Shown here: piece after piece, positions 6,643 to 15,516 of the stretch
How positions within the stretch are numbered: position 1 is the first letter of the stretch
Layout of the letters: each line of letters starts with the position of its first letter
Origin: an uncultured Clostridium sp.
Lineage (GTDB): Bacteria > Bacillota > Clostridia > TANB77 > CAG-508
Assembly: GCA_900557195.1 (NCBI GenBank)
Contig: USRT01000019.1
Location: 1 to 37,763, forward strand
DNA: 37,763 nucleotides
Reading direction: 5' to 3'
Translations under genes and position numbers: made by a program
The notes under the pieces: model-generated
Told to the model about the DNA's origin: nothing
What the model saw: only the letters and a program-made list of their open reading frames with translations
The model's database searches: none

Positions 6643-8635
6643 TTATTTTATCATTTCTTCAAATTGTTCTTCTGTAATTACTTCAATTCCTAAGCTTTGT
6701 GCCTTTGTAAGCTTACTTCCTGCATCTTCTCCAGCTATTACATAACTTGTCTTTTTAGAAACAGAACCAGAAGTTTTTCCTCCAAATTTTTCTATAATGT
6801 TACCTGCTTCATCTCTTGTATATTTTGAAAGCGTTCCTGTTAATACAAATGTCTTATTTTCAAAACGATTATCTGTATTTTCCTCTTCTAAAGATGTGGT
6901 ATTTATACCTGCAGACTTTAATTTATTAATTAGATCTATTGTTTGTTCCTGCCTGAAAAACTCGTATATGCTTTTTGCAGTTATTTCACCTACATCATTT
7001 TGATTACTTAAATCTTCTAAAGATGCATTCATCAAATTGTCTAAATTTTTATAAATTCTTGCTAAGCTCTTTGCACTTTTAGCACCTACATGTCTAATTC
7101 CTAGTGCAGTTATTAACTTAAATAAATCTCTTTGCTTACTATCTTCTATTGCGTTTTTTAAATTTTCGGCAAACTTTTTACCATTTTTCTTTAATGATGC
7201 AATATCTTCTAATTCTAAGTCATATATATCTGAAATTTTACTAATTAAATTTTTATCAATTAGCCCCTCTATAATACTATATCCGAAGTCCTTCTATTTC
7301 CATTCCTTCTTTTGAAGCAAAATGAACTATACTTCTTAAAGCTTTAGCCGGGCATTCTATTCCCATACAACGTTTTACCGCTTCTCCTTCTTCACGAATC
7401 GCTTCCGCCCCGCATACAGGACATCTATCTGGCATTTCAAAATCTATTTCTTTTCCTGTTCTTTTCTCTTTTTTTACTTCTACAACTTCTGGTATTACAT
7501 CTCCTGCTTTTTGTATAACTACAGTATCACCTATTTTTAAATCTTTTTCTTTTATAAAATCTTCGTTATGAAGTGTTGTTTTAGATATTGTTGAGCCTGC
7601 AACCTTTACTGGTTCTAAGATTGCCATTGGTGTAATTGCACCAGTTCTTCCTACCTGACAAACTATATCTTTTAAAATTGTTTCTTTTTGTTCTGGTGGA
7701 TATTTATAAGCAATTGCCCACTTTGGAACTTTGTATGTTGAGCCTAAAACTTTTCTATCATCTAAATTATCTACTTTAATTACAGCACCATCTATTCCAA
7801 ATTTTAATTTTTCTCTATCTTCACCAATTTTTTTGATTGCTTCTATTGCTTCTTCTATTCCATTACAATATATTTTAACTGGATTTACATTAAATCCTAA
7901 TTCATCTAAATATAATAATTGTTCATAATGAGAATTTAAACTGTTATTTTCTATTTTCTGAACATTGAAAATATATATGTCTAATGGCCTTTTAGCTGTA
8001 ACTTTAGAATCTAATTGTCTTAAAGAACCAGCTGCTGCATTTCTTGCATTTGCAAATAAGCTCTCGCCTAATACTTCTCTTTGCTCATTTAGTTCTTCAA
8101 ATTCTTTTTTGCCAATAAAAACTTCTCCTCGAACTGTTATTGTTACATTTTCTTTTAGTTCTTTAGGTATAGTTTTAATTGTTTTTATATTTTCTGTAAC
8201 ATCTTCTCCAATTAAACCATTTCCTCTTGTTGCACCTTGAACTAACTTTCCATCTTTATATTCTAAAGCAAGTGAAAGTCCATCTATTTTAGTTTCAACA
8301 ACATATTTAATATCTTCTTTATTTAATTGTTTTTTTACTCTATTATCAAATTCTATTAATTCATCAAAAGAAAAAACATCTTGTAAGCTTTGAAGTGGAA
8401 CTTCATGTGTAACTTCTTTAAACCCTGTTTTTACATGTCCACCTACTTTTTGTGTTAATGAATCTTTAGTAATTAATTCTGGGAACTCTTTTTCTAATGA
8501 TTTTAGTTCTAGCATCATCATATCATACTCGTAATCTGATATTTCTGGTTTATCTTCATCATAATATTTTTTTGCATGATATTCTAATTCTTTTCTTAAT
8601 TTATCAATTTTTAATTTAGCATCTTTTTCGTTCAT
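6643..8635 (-). CDS. ligA: NAD-dependent DNA ligase LigA, one CGG +1 shift
   Basis: Seals nicks in DNA using NAD+; the essential replicative ligase of bacteria. Start ATG 8635. Domains in order: Ia (YHAKKYYDEDKPEISDYEYD), adenylation domain with catalytic Lys116 in KIDG, OB fold, four-Cys zinc finger (CPVCG and IECPA), helix-hairpin-helix domain, and a C-terminal BRCT (FENKTFVLTGTLSKYTRDEA). The plain frame stops just after the zinc finger at CGG 7283-7285. The +1 frame continues GYSIIEGLIDKNLI through the whole HhH region (ALGIRHVGAKSAKSLA) and BRCT. The restored length is 663 residues (B. subtilis 668). The recoded Gly451 is the second Gly of the conserved GLG before the HhH domain. Without recoding the cell would lack the HhH and BRCT regions of an essential enzyme, so recoding must be efficient. 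pgsA lies 173 bp upstream. Confidence 0.96.
7283..7285 (-). other. CGG +1 recoding site in ligA
   Basis: Context CTT CGG A. The zero frame stops two codons on (TAG). The +1 frame gives IEGL-G-YSIIEGLID, matching LigA DGLG..II..L. Restored Gly451. Confidence 0.9.
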
Positions 8636-8808
8636 AATCTCTTTTTATAATACTTGTTTAGTATTATTTTTATCCTTTCATTTTTAATTGTTGGTTAATA
8701 GTATTATTATTAGTGATTTAAAATCAGCTATCCGAAAGCTTTAAATGTCAAAGTATCAACATTTAATATTATAAAGATTTATTATTTATTGTTATATACT
8801 TTTAAAAA

Positions 8809-9411
8809 TTATAATTCTTCTCTAAATAAGTCTTTTCCTGCTTTTATATAATCAAATCCAGAAAAGATTGTTGCAAAAACAGATATAAGCATAAGTATAC
8901 TTGAGATAGCATTTATAATTAAACTTCCTCCAGATAAAGTTCCTCTAAAACATTCAAAGAATGGATTCATATCTAGTATCGCAATAATTAGTGCAAGCAT
9001 TTGTGTTACTGTTTTTAATTTTCCCCAAATTGATGCTGCAATTACCTTTCCACCTTTTTCTACTGCAACTAATCTATATCCTGATACAATAAATTCTCTA
9101 AATAATACTACAATAGGAATCCATGCAGGTAACCTGTTATTTGCTTCTACTAGCATAATCATTGCAGCTAAAACTAATATTTTATCTGCAATTGGATCTA
9201 AGAATTTTCCAAATGTAGTAATTTGATTTCTTGATCTTGCTATATATCCATCTAATTTATCTGTAATTGATGCAATTACAAAAATTAAATCTATAATAAT
9301 CCATGTTAATGGTATGTTAAATATTTCTCCATTTATTCCTAAAAAAGGTATTATAACCATAATTGGAACAAGTATAATTCTAAATATTGTTAATTTATTT
9401 GCTAAATTCAT
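8809..9411 (-). CDS. pgsA: CDP-diacylglycerol-glycerol-3-phosphate phosphatidyltransferase
   Basis: Makes phosphatidylglycerophosphate from CDP-diacylglycerol and glycerol-3-phosphate in the membrane, the first committed step to phosphatidylglycerol. 200 residues, the usual size. The CDP-alcohol phosphatidyltransferase signature is complete: DKLDGYIAR, then GKFLDPIADK with the spaced aspartates. N-terminus MNLANKLTIFRIILVP is typical, with about five hydrophobic segments. Start ATG 9411 follows AAGGAGG. Downstream on the same strand comes ligA after a 173-bp gap in which I see no clear terminator. Confidence 0.93.
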   Translation of the reverse strand: MNLANKLTIFRIILVPIMVIIPFLGINGEIFNIPLTWIIIDLIFVIASITDKLDGYIARSRNQITTFGKFLDPIADKILVLAAMIMLVEANNRLPAWIPIVVLFREFIVSGYRLVAVEKGGKVIAASIWGKLKTVTQMLALIIAILDMNPFFECFRGTLSGGSLIINAISSILMLISVFATIFSGFDYIKAGKDLFREEL

Positions 9412-9604
9412 AATTTCCTCCTTGGTTTTAAATTTTCTTAAATTATATACAATGCATGCAAAAAAATCAATAGAAAGTATGAAGTAGAAATAGAATTATT
9501 ATTATTTAGTGTTTCTTTATAAAATTACTATCTATTTTTATTTGTGCCATTTTACATGTTTATATGTTTCATTACATGTTTTAGGAATTTTCCAAATTCA
9601 ACAT

Positions 9605-9648
9605 AAAAAAGAAGAATTATATTTTGAGAATAATAATTCTTCTTTTTT
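9605..9648. terminator. Bidirectional A/T-rich hairpin terminator
   Basis: A 16-bp perfect stem, AAAAAAGAAGAATTAT (9605-9620) with its complement at 9633-9648, 12-base loop, ending in a T run. It lies upstream of pgsA and downstream of the decayed gene at 9704-9982. Confidence 0.7.
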
Positions 9649-9703
9649 ATATCTAATTATTTATCAAACATATTTTCTTTAATAAACTTGTAATATATAA
9701 AAG

Positions 9704-9982
9704 TTATCTTTTCAAAAAAAGAATAACCTTTTTTAACACAATTACTATATCTTCACATGTTTTACATGATTTTATTCTTACCAAATATTCTTTCGGTATT
9801 TCTTCATGAAAACTACGTGCTATTATTGTAACAATCAAAAAAAATATTGTTCCAATAATAGCATTATTTTGCCCCTTAAACATCCAAATTGATGCAATTG
9901 TAACAATTCAAAAAAATACACTACCTTTGATATTACAATACTCTTTATCATATTTAAATGTACGTTTTTTTATTTCTTTCAT
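9704..9982 (-). pseudogene. Small two-span membrane protein interrupted by in-frame TGA
   Basis: From ATG 9982 the frame reads MKEIKKRTFKYDKEYCNIKG SVFF, then TGA at 9908-9910, then continues in the same frame with IVTIASIWMFKGQNNAIIG and TIFFLIVTIIARSFHEE to TAA at 9704, 92 codons in all. The two hydrophobic stretches around the TGA and 20 codons later are near copies at DNA level (gta-ttt-ttt-TGA-att-gtt-aca against ata-ttt-ttt-TTG-att-gtt-aca), so a Leu-like codon most likely mutated to TGA. Function unknown. No CGG is involved. A decayed gene is the simplest reading; readthrough is the alternative. TGA is used as a normal stop at least once here (gene ending at 33519). Confidence 0.5.
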
Positions 9983-10062
9983 TTATATTATCACTTTCCC
10001 TTCTATGTTATTTTCTGCACTGATTTTACATCCTTAATAAAATAATTTAATATTAATTGTAC

Positions 10063-10258
10063 TTAACGTTCAATATCAGCTATATTTCTATCATTTAATT
10101 TTATATGGTCTTCAATAATATTTAACAATATTTCCTTGTACTCTTCTGTTAATGGCACGTGCTCATCTGAATTCACCAATTTTTTTAACTCATCAAAAGA
10201 AAACCATTTAATTTCAGATACTTCTTCTGTTTGTATTGTTGTATCTTCAATATTAAAA
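10063..10258 (-). pseudogene. C-terminal remnant of a NUDIX hydrolase
   Basis: An open minus-strand stretch without any start codon reads EDTTIQTEEVSEIKWFSFDE followed by LKKLVNSDEHVPLTEEYKEI and ends IADIER at a TAA (10063). This is the typical C-terminal half of NUDIX enzymes (EVxEIKWFSxDEL). The NUDIX box itself is absent and an in-frame stop lies just upstream (~10260). A 5'-truncated fossil next to the unknown gene at 10307. Confidence 0.5.
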
Positions 10259-10306
10259 TTTTTTTAATCTCTTGTGTGTTGATAGAGAAATTATAGTATT
10301 TACATT

Positions 10307-10762
10307 TTATTTAATTTTAATATTATTTTCCTTTAAAAACGCTATAAAATCATCTACATATGGTTCTTCTATATGTCCCACAAAAGTATACGTCAGATGT
10401 TTTTGTCCACGCATCAGTTTAATTGTAGTAATGTCATCAACATATATTTCTTTTTTCCTTTTTCCTAGCTTAACATTATTCATTACATTACCATTAACAT
10501 ATAAATTACCATTTTTAGCCTCAAAAGTAATTTCTTTTTCTATAAAACCATTTTCTCCTCTATATTCATTTGTTCTTTGATAAACTACATAAATAGTAGG
10601 AATTATACTCAACACTATACCAATTAAATATAACGCTAATATAATAGGATTTAAATATTTTAATAAAATAAGCAAAACCAAGCTCAATATTAACCAAATC
10701 CATAGAGGTTTAAATGCTCTTGCTGGCATCAAATTCCTCACTTTTACTATGGTTTTGTACAC
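10307..10762 (-). CDS. Two-span membrane protein of unknown function
   Basis: 151 residues from a GTG at 10762, placed 5 bases after a strong AGGAGGTG. Two membrane helices form a hairpin at residues ~18-36 and ~39-60. A soluble part follows (EITFEAKNGNLYVNGNVMNN, IYVDDITTIKLMRGQKHLTY) that looks like a small beta-rich, PH-like domain as in YcxB/YokE-type proteins. No named family can be assigned. It begins the accessory stretch of unrelated small proteins, and a NUDIX remnant follows 48 bp downstream. Confidence 0.6.
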   Translation of the reverse strand: MYKTIVKVRNLMPARAFKPLWIWLILSLVLLILLKYLNPIILALYLIGIVLSIIPTIYVVYQRTNEYRGENGFIEKEITFEAKNGNLYVNGNVMNNVKLGKRKKEIYVDDITTIKLMRGQKHLTYTFVGHIEEPYVDDFIAFLKENNIKIK

Positions 10763-10884
10763 TTTTTCACCTCCTATATTATCATTTATAATTTTATTTT
10801 TTATTAATCAAATAAATCTTTTAATATAGTATAAACTTGTAATTTCAATCAATTATAAATTTATTTCTACAGATTTTTATCTAC

Positions 10885-11673
10885 CTAAAATCTATGAAAG
10901 AAATATGTTGTTTCTTTAGTATTACAATTTATAAAGGCAAATGAAAAAGTATCATCATCATCTTTTGCACCACACTGGATTTTTAAAAAAGTTGAATTTT
11001 CATCATATCTATCAACAAATTCATCTAATTGTGTACAAGAATATAATATTTGATTATCCCCAAATTTGTCTTCTGAAATAATTTCTTGTTTATTCATACC
11101 TTCTATGCAAAAAATTACAAAATCTTTATCTAAATTTTCATACTCTATATAAGTTTCCTTTAATTTATTTATTATACTATTTCTATTATTCTTAAACCAA
11201 TTATAAGTATCAAAATATGTTTTTTCATTTTCTTTATTATTATCTGTTATTAATATTTCTGGTATATCATCAATTATCATCTTATTTGATATGCTATTTT
11301 TTTCAATATATTTATCATTATTTTCAATTAATACATTATTATCTTCCGTTACAAATTTTATTTTTGGTTTTTTCGTTACTAACCCCACATCTAACCCTAC
11401 TTTAACACAAATACTTTTGCAATCCTTTGAAATATTTATTGTTTTATTATCTGTCATTCCCCACATCTTAATTTTTAATGAAATCTCTCCAGAGGTAACC
11501 CTAGTTGTATAATTCTGTCCGTTTTTTAATTTTGTAATTTTATTATTATTTATATAAATTTCCATAGGAACAAGAGCTGCTTCTATATCTTTTTCTCTTT
11601 TTATATTTAAAATTATCTCATAGTTTTCTTTTGTTTTTTGATTATTCAAATTTTTTCTACTAAATAACCCCAT
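10885..11673 (-). CDS. Protein of unknown function, beta-rich N-terminal domain
   Basis: 262 residues from ATG 11673 (AAAAGGAGAT upstream). After a basic start (MGLFSRKNLNNQKTKENYE) comes a domain at ~20-110 built of strands (MEIYINNNKITKLKNGQNYT, GEISLKIKMWG) resembling a PEGA-like or Ig-like fold, then an Asn/Glu-rich linker, then a mixed domain ending CNTKETTYFFHRF. The MGLFSRK-type opening is shared with the gene at 14208 (MGFFDKLKKK) and is common in proteins of accessory immunity-like clusters. I do not recognise a family. No membrane segment. Confidence 0.55.
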   Translation of the reverse strand: MGLFSRKNLNNQKTKENYEIILNIKREKDIEAALVPMEIYINNNKITKLKNGQNYTTRVTSGEISLKIKMWGMTDNKTINISKDCKSICVKVGLDVGLVTKKPKIKFVTEDNNVLIENNDKYIEKNSISNKMIIDDIPEILITDNNKENEKTYFDTYNWFKNNRNSIINKLKETYIEYENLDKDFVIFCIEGMNKQEIISEDKFGDNQILYSCTQLDEFVDRYDENSTFLKIQCGAKDDDDTFSFAFINCNTKETTYFFHRF

Positions 11674-11794
11674 AATTTTATCTCCTTTTAATAAAAAATT
11701 ACCATTTTGCTCCAGATATTTTTAATACTATTAACATTATCTTTAGGTTTATATTTTATCATTACATTTACTCCATTCATGATAATACTTTAAC

Positions 11795-12643
11795 TTATGA
11801 TGTTTTCCCTTCTTTATACTTCTTGTATGCAGTATTTATATATCCCTTGAATTTATCATACTCTTCCCATAAAAATGAAAATCCATACATCTTAGAGTTT
11901 AATTCTTCTTTTGCAAAGTTTTCCAATTCCACATAATAGGCACCTATTGTGTTACCTTCTTTTAAATAATAATGTCCTTTATTATATTTTGAACCATTAA
12001 GATATTCTTCAATAAAATCTCTAACTTCCTCAGATATTTCCTCTTCATACATATACCCCTCTGTCATTAGAAGAAAATCAGTTGGAATATATATTCTGTT
12101 CTTAATTTTACTAACAACTTCCATAAAACTGTTTTTATCTTCTTCTCCATATTCTTCTTCGGAATATTGAAAGTGTCCATTCTCAATAATCCACGCTAAT
12201 AAATAACTCCAATCATCAAACGCATAATCCCAAATTTTTTCTTCATCGTCTTCTTCTAATTCATCAATCTTTTTAGACAAATTTTTACAATACAACTCCT
12301 GTGCAATACCATATGTTTCACCATTGTTTCTATATATAGTAGTATCCTCATATACTGATACATTCCTATTATTATGCAAATTAGAACCTGGTGTGTTTAT
12401 TAAAAATTTACTAGGATTTTTAATCATTTGTTTTCCACAGTATATGCAATATATACAAGTAAAAATAAGTATACCAAAAGTAATTATTATTGGCATAGTA
12501 CTACCCACTTCATTAATTGCAATACCAATTAAAAGAAAAAATACACATATTATTGCAGATACAATTAATATAATAGTACAAACAATAATACCAGTTTTCC
12601 CTTTTCTTTTTATTTTTATTTTTTCTTCATTATTCTGTGACAT
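11795..12643 (-). CDS. Two-span membrane protein with acidic C-terminal domain, unknown
   Basis: 282 residues from ATG 12643 after TAGGAGG. Residues 1-16 are charged. Two hydrophobic segments follow (~17-44 and ~49-67), then a Cys-containing turn (CIYCGK), and a large acidic region (DELEEDDEEKIWDYAFDDWS, GYMYEEEISEEVRDFIEEYL) expected to be cytoplasmic. No family recognised. It sits between the unknown gene at 10885 and the SMI1/KNR4 gene, all on the minus strand, each with its own good ribosome site. Confidence 0.55.
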   Translation of the reverse strand: MSQNNEEKIKIKRKGKTGIIVCTIILIVSAIICVFFLLIGIAINEVGSTMPIIITFGILIFTCIYCIYCGKQMIKNPSKFLINTPGSNLHNNRNVSVYEDTTIYRNNGETYGIAQELYCKNLSKKIDELEEDDEEKIWDYAFDDWSYLLAWIIENGHFQYSEEEYGEEDKNSFMEVVSKIKNRIYIPTDFLLMTEGYMYEEEISEEVRDFIEEYLNGSKYNKGHYYLKEGNTIGAYYVELENFAKEELNSKMYGFSFLWEEYDKFKGYINTAYKKYKEGKTS

Positions 12644-12714
12644 ATTAATACCTCCTAAAATTTGATGTAAAATAATTGATTTCTACTTATATTCCTCTTC
12701 ATATGGTGCATTCT

Positions 12715-13449
12715 CTAATTTATACTATTTTTATTTTGATTTTTTACATTTTTATATTTTTTCTCATATTTTATCCAAAATGAAATAATTATTAATATAA
12801 TAAAAATACAAATAGCACTAACTAAAAAGTTTTGCTTAAATAAACAAATTACTAATACAATAATATCTATAAACAATGTTCCTTTACATACAGATATATT
12901 TCCATCTAAATCACTTAATTCTTTCGCAACTCTTTCTTGTTGCATCTTCTTTTCATCTACAATTAATTTACCATCAATATCTTTATTATAGTAAACCATA
13001 TCAATAAATTCTTGAAAATTATTTGCTACAAAATATGTAGCATTACCCCCTTCATTGTCTATCTTCACAATTCTTGGTTCTCCATTTGCACCAACACTAG
13101 TATAATCAATACAGTACATAGCATGTCCACCTGATTGTGTTTCTCCAACCGGAATAACAGATTCAGGATATTCCCATTCATATATATATGTATCATACAT
13201 CTCTTCCAATCCGTTGGTTGACTTTTCATCTTCTGCAATTCCATATATTGCTGTTAACCAACACTCTTTATTTCTAATATAACCCCCATTTTGAAGTTTA
13301 ATAAACTCTATATACGAATTTGGTAATTTATGATTCACTTGTTGCTCTGCACGTTTTATTCTATCTTCTGTTATTGAAGTCTGTATATACTCTTTTCCAT
13401 ATTTCGATTCGTTATCAAAAAGTTTATCAAAATCTATATTATTATACAT
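12715..13449 (-). CDS. SMI1/KNR4-family protein with C-terminal membrane hairpin
   Basis: 244 residues. The N-terminal ~150 residues match the SMI1/KNR4 (SUKH) superfamily: EDRIKRAEQQVNHKLPNSYI, then FIKLQNGGY, and a late YFVANNFQEFIDMVYY. SUKH domains commonly act as immunity proteins against polymorphic toxins, or as adaptor modules. Residues ~187-227 form two membrane helices (FIDIIVLVICLF and FLVSAICIFIILIIISFWI), so the domain is probably held at the inner face of the membrane. Start ATG 13449; a GGGGGC lies upstream as ribosome site. No toxin gene is adjacent in the window, so it may be an orphan immunity gene. Confidence 0.75.
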   Translation of the reverse strand: MYNNIDFDKLFDNESKYGKEYIQTSITEDRIKRAEQQVNHKLPNSYIEFIKLQNGGYIRNKECWLTAIYGIAEDEKSTNGLEEMYDTYIYEWEYPESVIPVGETQSGGHAMYCIDYTSVGANGEPRIVKIDNEGGNATYFVANNFQEFIDMVYYNKDIDGKLIVDEKKMQQERVAKELSDLDGNISVCKGTLFIDIIVLVICLFKQNFLVSAICIFIILIIISFWIKYEKKYKNVKNQNKNSIN

Positions 13450-13484
13450 ATTGCCCCCTTTATATTTTTATCTAATTAATTTCA

Positions 13485-13629
13485 TTATCTAAAACATTTT
13501 TGTTCAAAACAAATTTCCTTCAACGTTATTATAAATTTCTCCAAAATGCTTTTGTGTTTAATTTCTATTGGTAAATTACGAACACTTTCATCTTCTTGTT
13601 TATTGATTATCTTACTATATTCATAAATT
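13485..13629 (-). pseudogene. Possible 3' gene remnant
   Basis: An open minus frame without a start codon reads IYEYSKIINKQEDESVRNLP and on through IEIKHKSILEKFIITLKEIC to a TAA at 13485, with a stop just upstream. It looks like the tail of a lost gene between two immunity-like genes. No family recognised; chance cannot be excluded in such A/T-rich DNA. Confidence 0.25.
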
Positions 13630-13638
13630 AATTATATT

Positions 13639-13678
13639 AAAAAGAATAAATGAATTTCAACACTCATTTATTCTTTTT
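13639..13678. terminator. Bidirectional hairpin terminator
   Basis: A 15-bp stem, AAAAAGAATAAATGA (13639-13653) with TCATTTATTCTTTTT (13664-13678), loop of 10 bases. It ends transcripts from the gene at 13720-14208. Confidence 0.75.
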
Positions 13679-13719
13679 CTTATCTTAATTGTAATTAACA
13701 TTCTATCTTTTTATGAGTA

Positions 13720-14208
13720 TTAATCATGTATCTGAACGGACAGATGTGGCAAAATAACATCTATCCCATGGCCATCAGAATCATTCATATATAAGAATAA
13801 ATAGGATTGATTATCTTCTGTGATTGAGTAGTATATAGGCTTTATATTTTTCAACACTATCTCAATATTATCTTTTTTATTGTTTTCATAATCATTACGA
13901 AGCAAAAGAAATTGCTTATACTCATCACTTCTTGTTGAAGGGTAACTCAAACAAAGATAGTAATTTTCTAAAATGCTTTGATAGTTATCTAAGACATATT
14001 TCCTTATACACTCTTGAATTTTCTCGTTCTTTTCCAAAAGTAATTGTAGCATATCTTTAGTTAATTCTATAGATATATGTGTAGCCTCATCAATTTCGTT
14101 TAGAATTTTTATTTCAAATGTTTCTCCAAATAACTTTATTCTGCATTCAGTAGGAATGTCTCTTTTATTGTTTTCTGTTTTCTTTTTTAGTTTATCAAAG
14201 AATCCCAT
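13720..14208 (-). CDS. Protein of unknown function, immunity-like context
   Basis: 162 residues, soluble, from ATG 14208 (upstream AAGGAGG). Opens MGFFDKLKKKTENNKRD, then a domain with FGETFEIKILNEIDEATHIS and a C-terminal strand region YYSITEDNQSYLFLYMNDSD ending HLSVQIHD. The opening and size are like many unassigned immunity proteins, but I cannot name a family. It has its own terminator downstream and stands between the SMI1/KNR4 gene and the AbiEii pair. Confidence 0.5.
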   Translation of the reverse strand: MGFFDKLKKKTENNKRDIPTECRIKLFGETFEIKILNEIDEATHISIELTKDMLQLLLEKNEKIQECIRKYVLDNYQSILENYYLCLSYPSTRSDEYKQFLLLRNDYENNKKDNIEIVLKNIKPIYYSITEDNQSYLFLYMNDSDGHGIDVILPHLSVQIHD

Positions 14209-14289
14209 AAAACCTCCTTAATTTAACCTATTTATTTCTTCTAATTTTTTGCTCAAAATTGCATTACTAGTGTATCCTTAAGTCTCCGT

Positions 14290-14316
14290 CCCCCCTCAAC
14301 ATTATTCTGAGGGGGG
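14290..14316. terminator. G/C-rich hairpin with T run on the plus side
   Basis: A 9-bp stem, CCCCCCTCA (14290-14298) with TGAGGGGGG (14308-14316), 9-base loop, followed on the plus strand by ATATGTTTTTTATT. The G/C run is exceptional here. As a terminator it points along the plus strand, where no gene precedes it, so its role is unclear. Confidence 0.5.
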
Positions 14317-14429
14317 ATATGTTTTTTATTCTTAAGTAGCTTGAGAATATAAAGAAAATTACTATTTTCTTTAATAAATTATAACAAACTCTAATCTATT
14401 AACAAATATCTTTATTCTTCCCCGTAACT

Positions 14430-15068
14430 TTACTCTGATAACAATCCTAACTTCTCATACATCTTCAAAAATTCTATCTCTAATTTTTCATTATTTATTA
14501 ATTCATCTTTTTGATCTTTTATTACATATTCAAATTGTTCTAACCCTTTGTATTCTACTGCAACTCTTATCATATTTTTTACATCATTTGATAATTCATC
14601 CCAAAAATTATTACATATATAACAAACATCATATAAATCTCTTATTTTATCTCTTCCAGAATAAGCATTAGCTTTCATTAAGCATATTTGATTTATTGTA
14701 TATACATTTATTCCATTAATTACTGTAATCTCACTTTTATCAATATAATTTCTTCTATAAGACACTTCAATCTTTAAAGATTTTCCTGTATCATCATAAT
14801 TTATTAAAAATCTTTTTGTTGTATCTGTATCTTTTGGAACTCTATATGTATAATTATTTTTTGTACAAAAATCATCTATTATTTTACTAATTTTTCTTTT
14901 AGTTATTGCATCTAAATCTATATCTTCTGAAAATCTATCAAGATTATAACAAGTTAATAGTGATGTTCCGCCCTTTAATATAAAATCATTGGTTGTTCTA
15001 TTTAAATAAGTTAAAAAGTCTATTATTACTTTGTAATGCTTATCTCTCCAGTCATTATACATTTTCAT
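14430..15068 (-). CDS. AbiEii/AbiGii-family nucleotidyltransferase toxin
   Basis: 212 residues. The nucleotidyltransferase core is plain: FILKGGTSLLTCY followed by RFSEDIDLDAI, with the GG-T/S and D-x-D metal-binding motifs, then KIEVSYRR and a helical C-terminal part containing KANAYSGRDKIRDLYDVCY. Enzymes of this family are the toxins of type IV or bacteriostatic toxin-antitoxin systems and of phage abortive infection; some transfer nucleotides to tRNA. Start ATG 15068 lies inside the end of the upstream gene (14-bp overlap), which implies coupled translation with its presumed antitoxin. The usual AbiEi winged-helix partner is not there. Confidence 0.85.
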   Translation of the reverse strand: MKMYNDWRDKHYKVIIDFLTYLNRTTNDFILKGGTSLLTCYNLDRFSEDIDLDAITKRKISKIIDDFCTKNNYTYRVPKDTDTTKRFLINYDDTGKSLKIEVSYRRNYIDKSEITVINGINVYTINQICLMKANAYSGRDKIRDLYDVCYICNNFWDELSNDVKNMIRVAVEYKGLEQFEYVIKDQKDELINNEKLEIEFLKMYEKLGLLSE

Positions 15069-15474
15069 TTACTAATGCTCCTTTCTTGTATTTAGCCCAT
15101 TTTCCTAGATACTCTTTTGTCATAAATTCGTCAATCTGCTCCCAATAAGGTAAATTTACCATTAATAATACTTTTTCAAATACTTCTTTATCATATTTTG
15201 AGTTACATATAAAATCTTTATTCATCCCTTGGGCAACAGTAAAATTTTTTATATATAATAAATCTAATAGTGCCCTTATATGATTTGCTACATTATATTT
15301 CTTTTTATGTTCTGGAATTTGCTTATTTTTTTCAATTCCATAATCTCCCCATAGTGAATCGCTTGACTCCAAAATATTTAATTTTTCCCATTGTAGTGAA
15401 CTGCAATGCCAATCTCCAGATGTTTCTAATTTACAAGGTAAATTTAATGCATGAATTAGACTTATATACTTCAT
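15055..15474 (-). CDS. Presumed partner (antitoxin-like) of the AbiEii toxin
   Basis: 139 residues from ATG 15474, preceded by AGAGGTGAGAG. Reads MKYISLIHALNLPCKLETSG DWHCSSLQWEK, then WGDYGIEKNKQIPEHKKKYN, and an N-terminal-to-middle helical part. I know the opening (YISLxHALNLPCxLETxGDWH) from Firmicutes genes next to AbiEii toxins, but no biochemical role. It overlaps the toxin start by 14 bp and comes first in the operon, the usual order for an antitoxin. Unlike AbiEi, I see no winged-helix DNA-binding region. Confidence 0.65.
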   Translation of the reverse strand: MKYISLIHALNLPCKLETSGDWHCSSLQWEKLNILESSDSLWGDYGIEKNKQIPEHKKKYNVANHIRALLDLLYIKNFTVAQGMNKDFICNSKYDKEVFEKVLLMVNLPYWEQIDEFMTKEYLGKWAKYKKGALVNENV

Positions 15475-15510
15475 TTCACTCTCACCTCTTTCTCTTCTAT
15501 CATTAAATAT

Positions 15511-15516
15511 ATTATA
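15511..15516 (-). promoter_or_regulatory. Extended -10 element of the AbiEii operon
   Basis: On the minus strand TGATATAAT (extended -10, TGnTATAAT) lies ~37 bases before the ATG at 15474. I see no good -35 box, which fits an extended -10 promoter. Confidence 0.5.
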
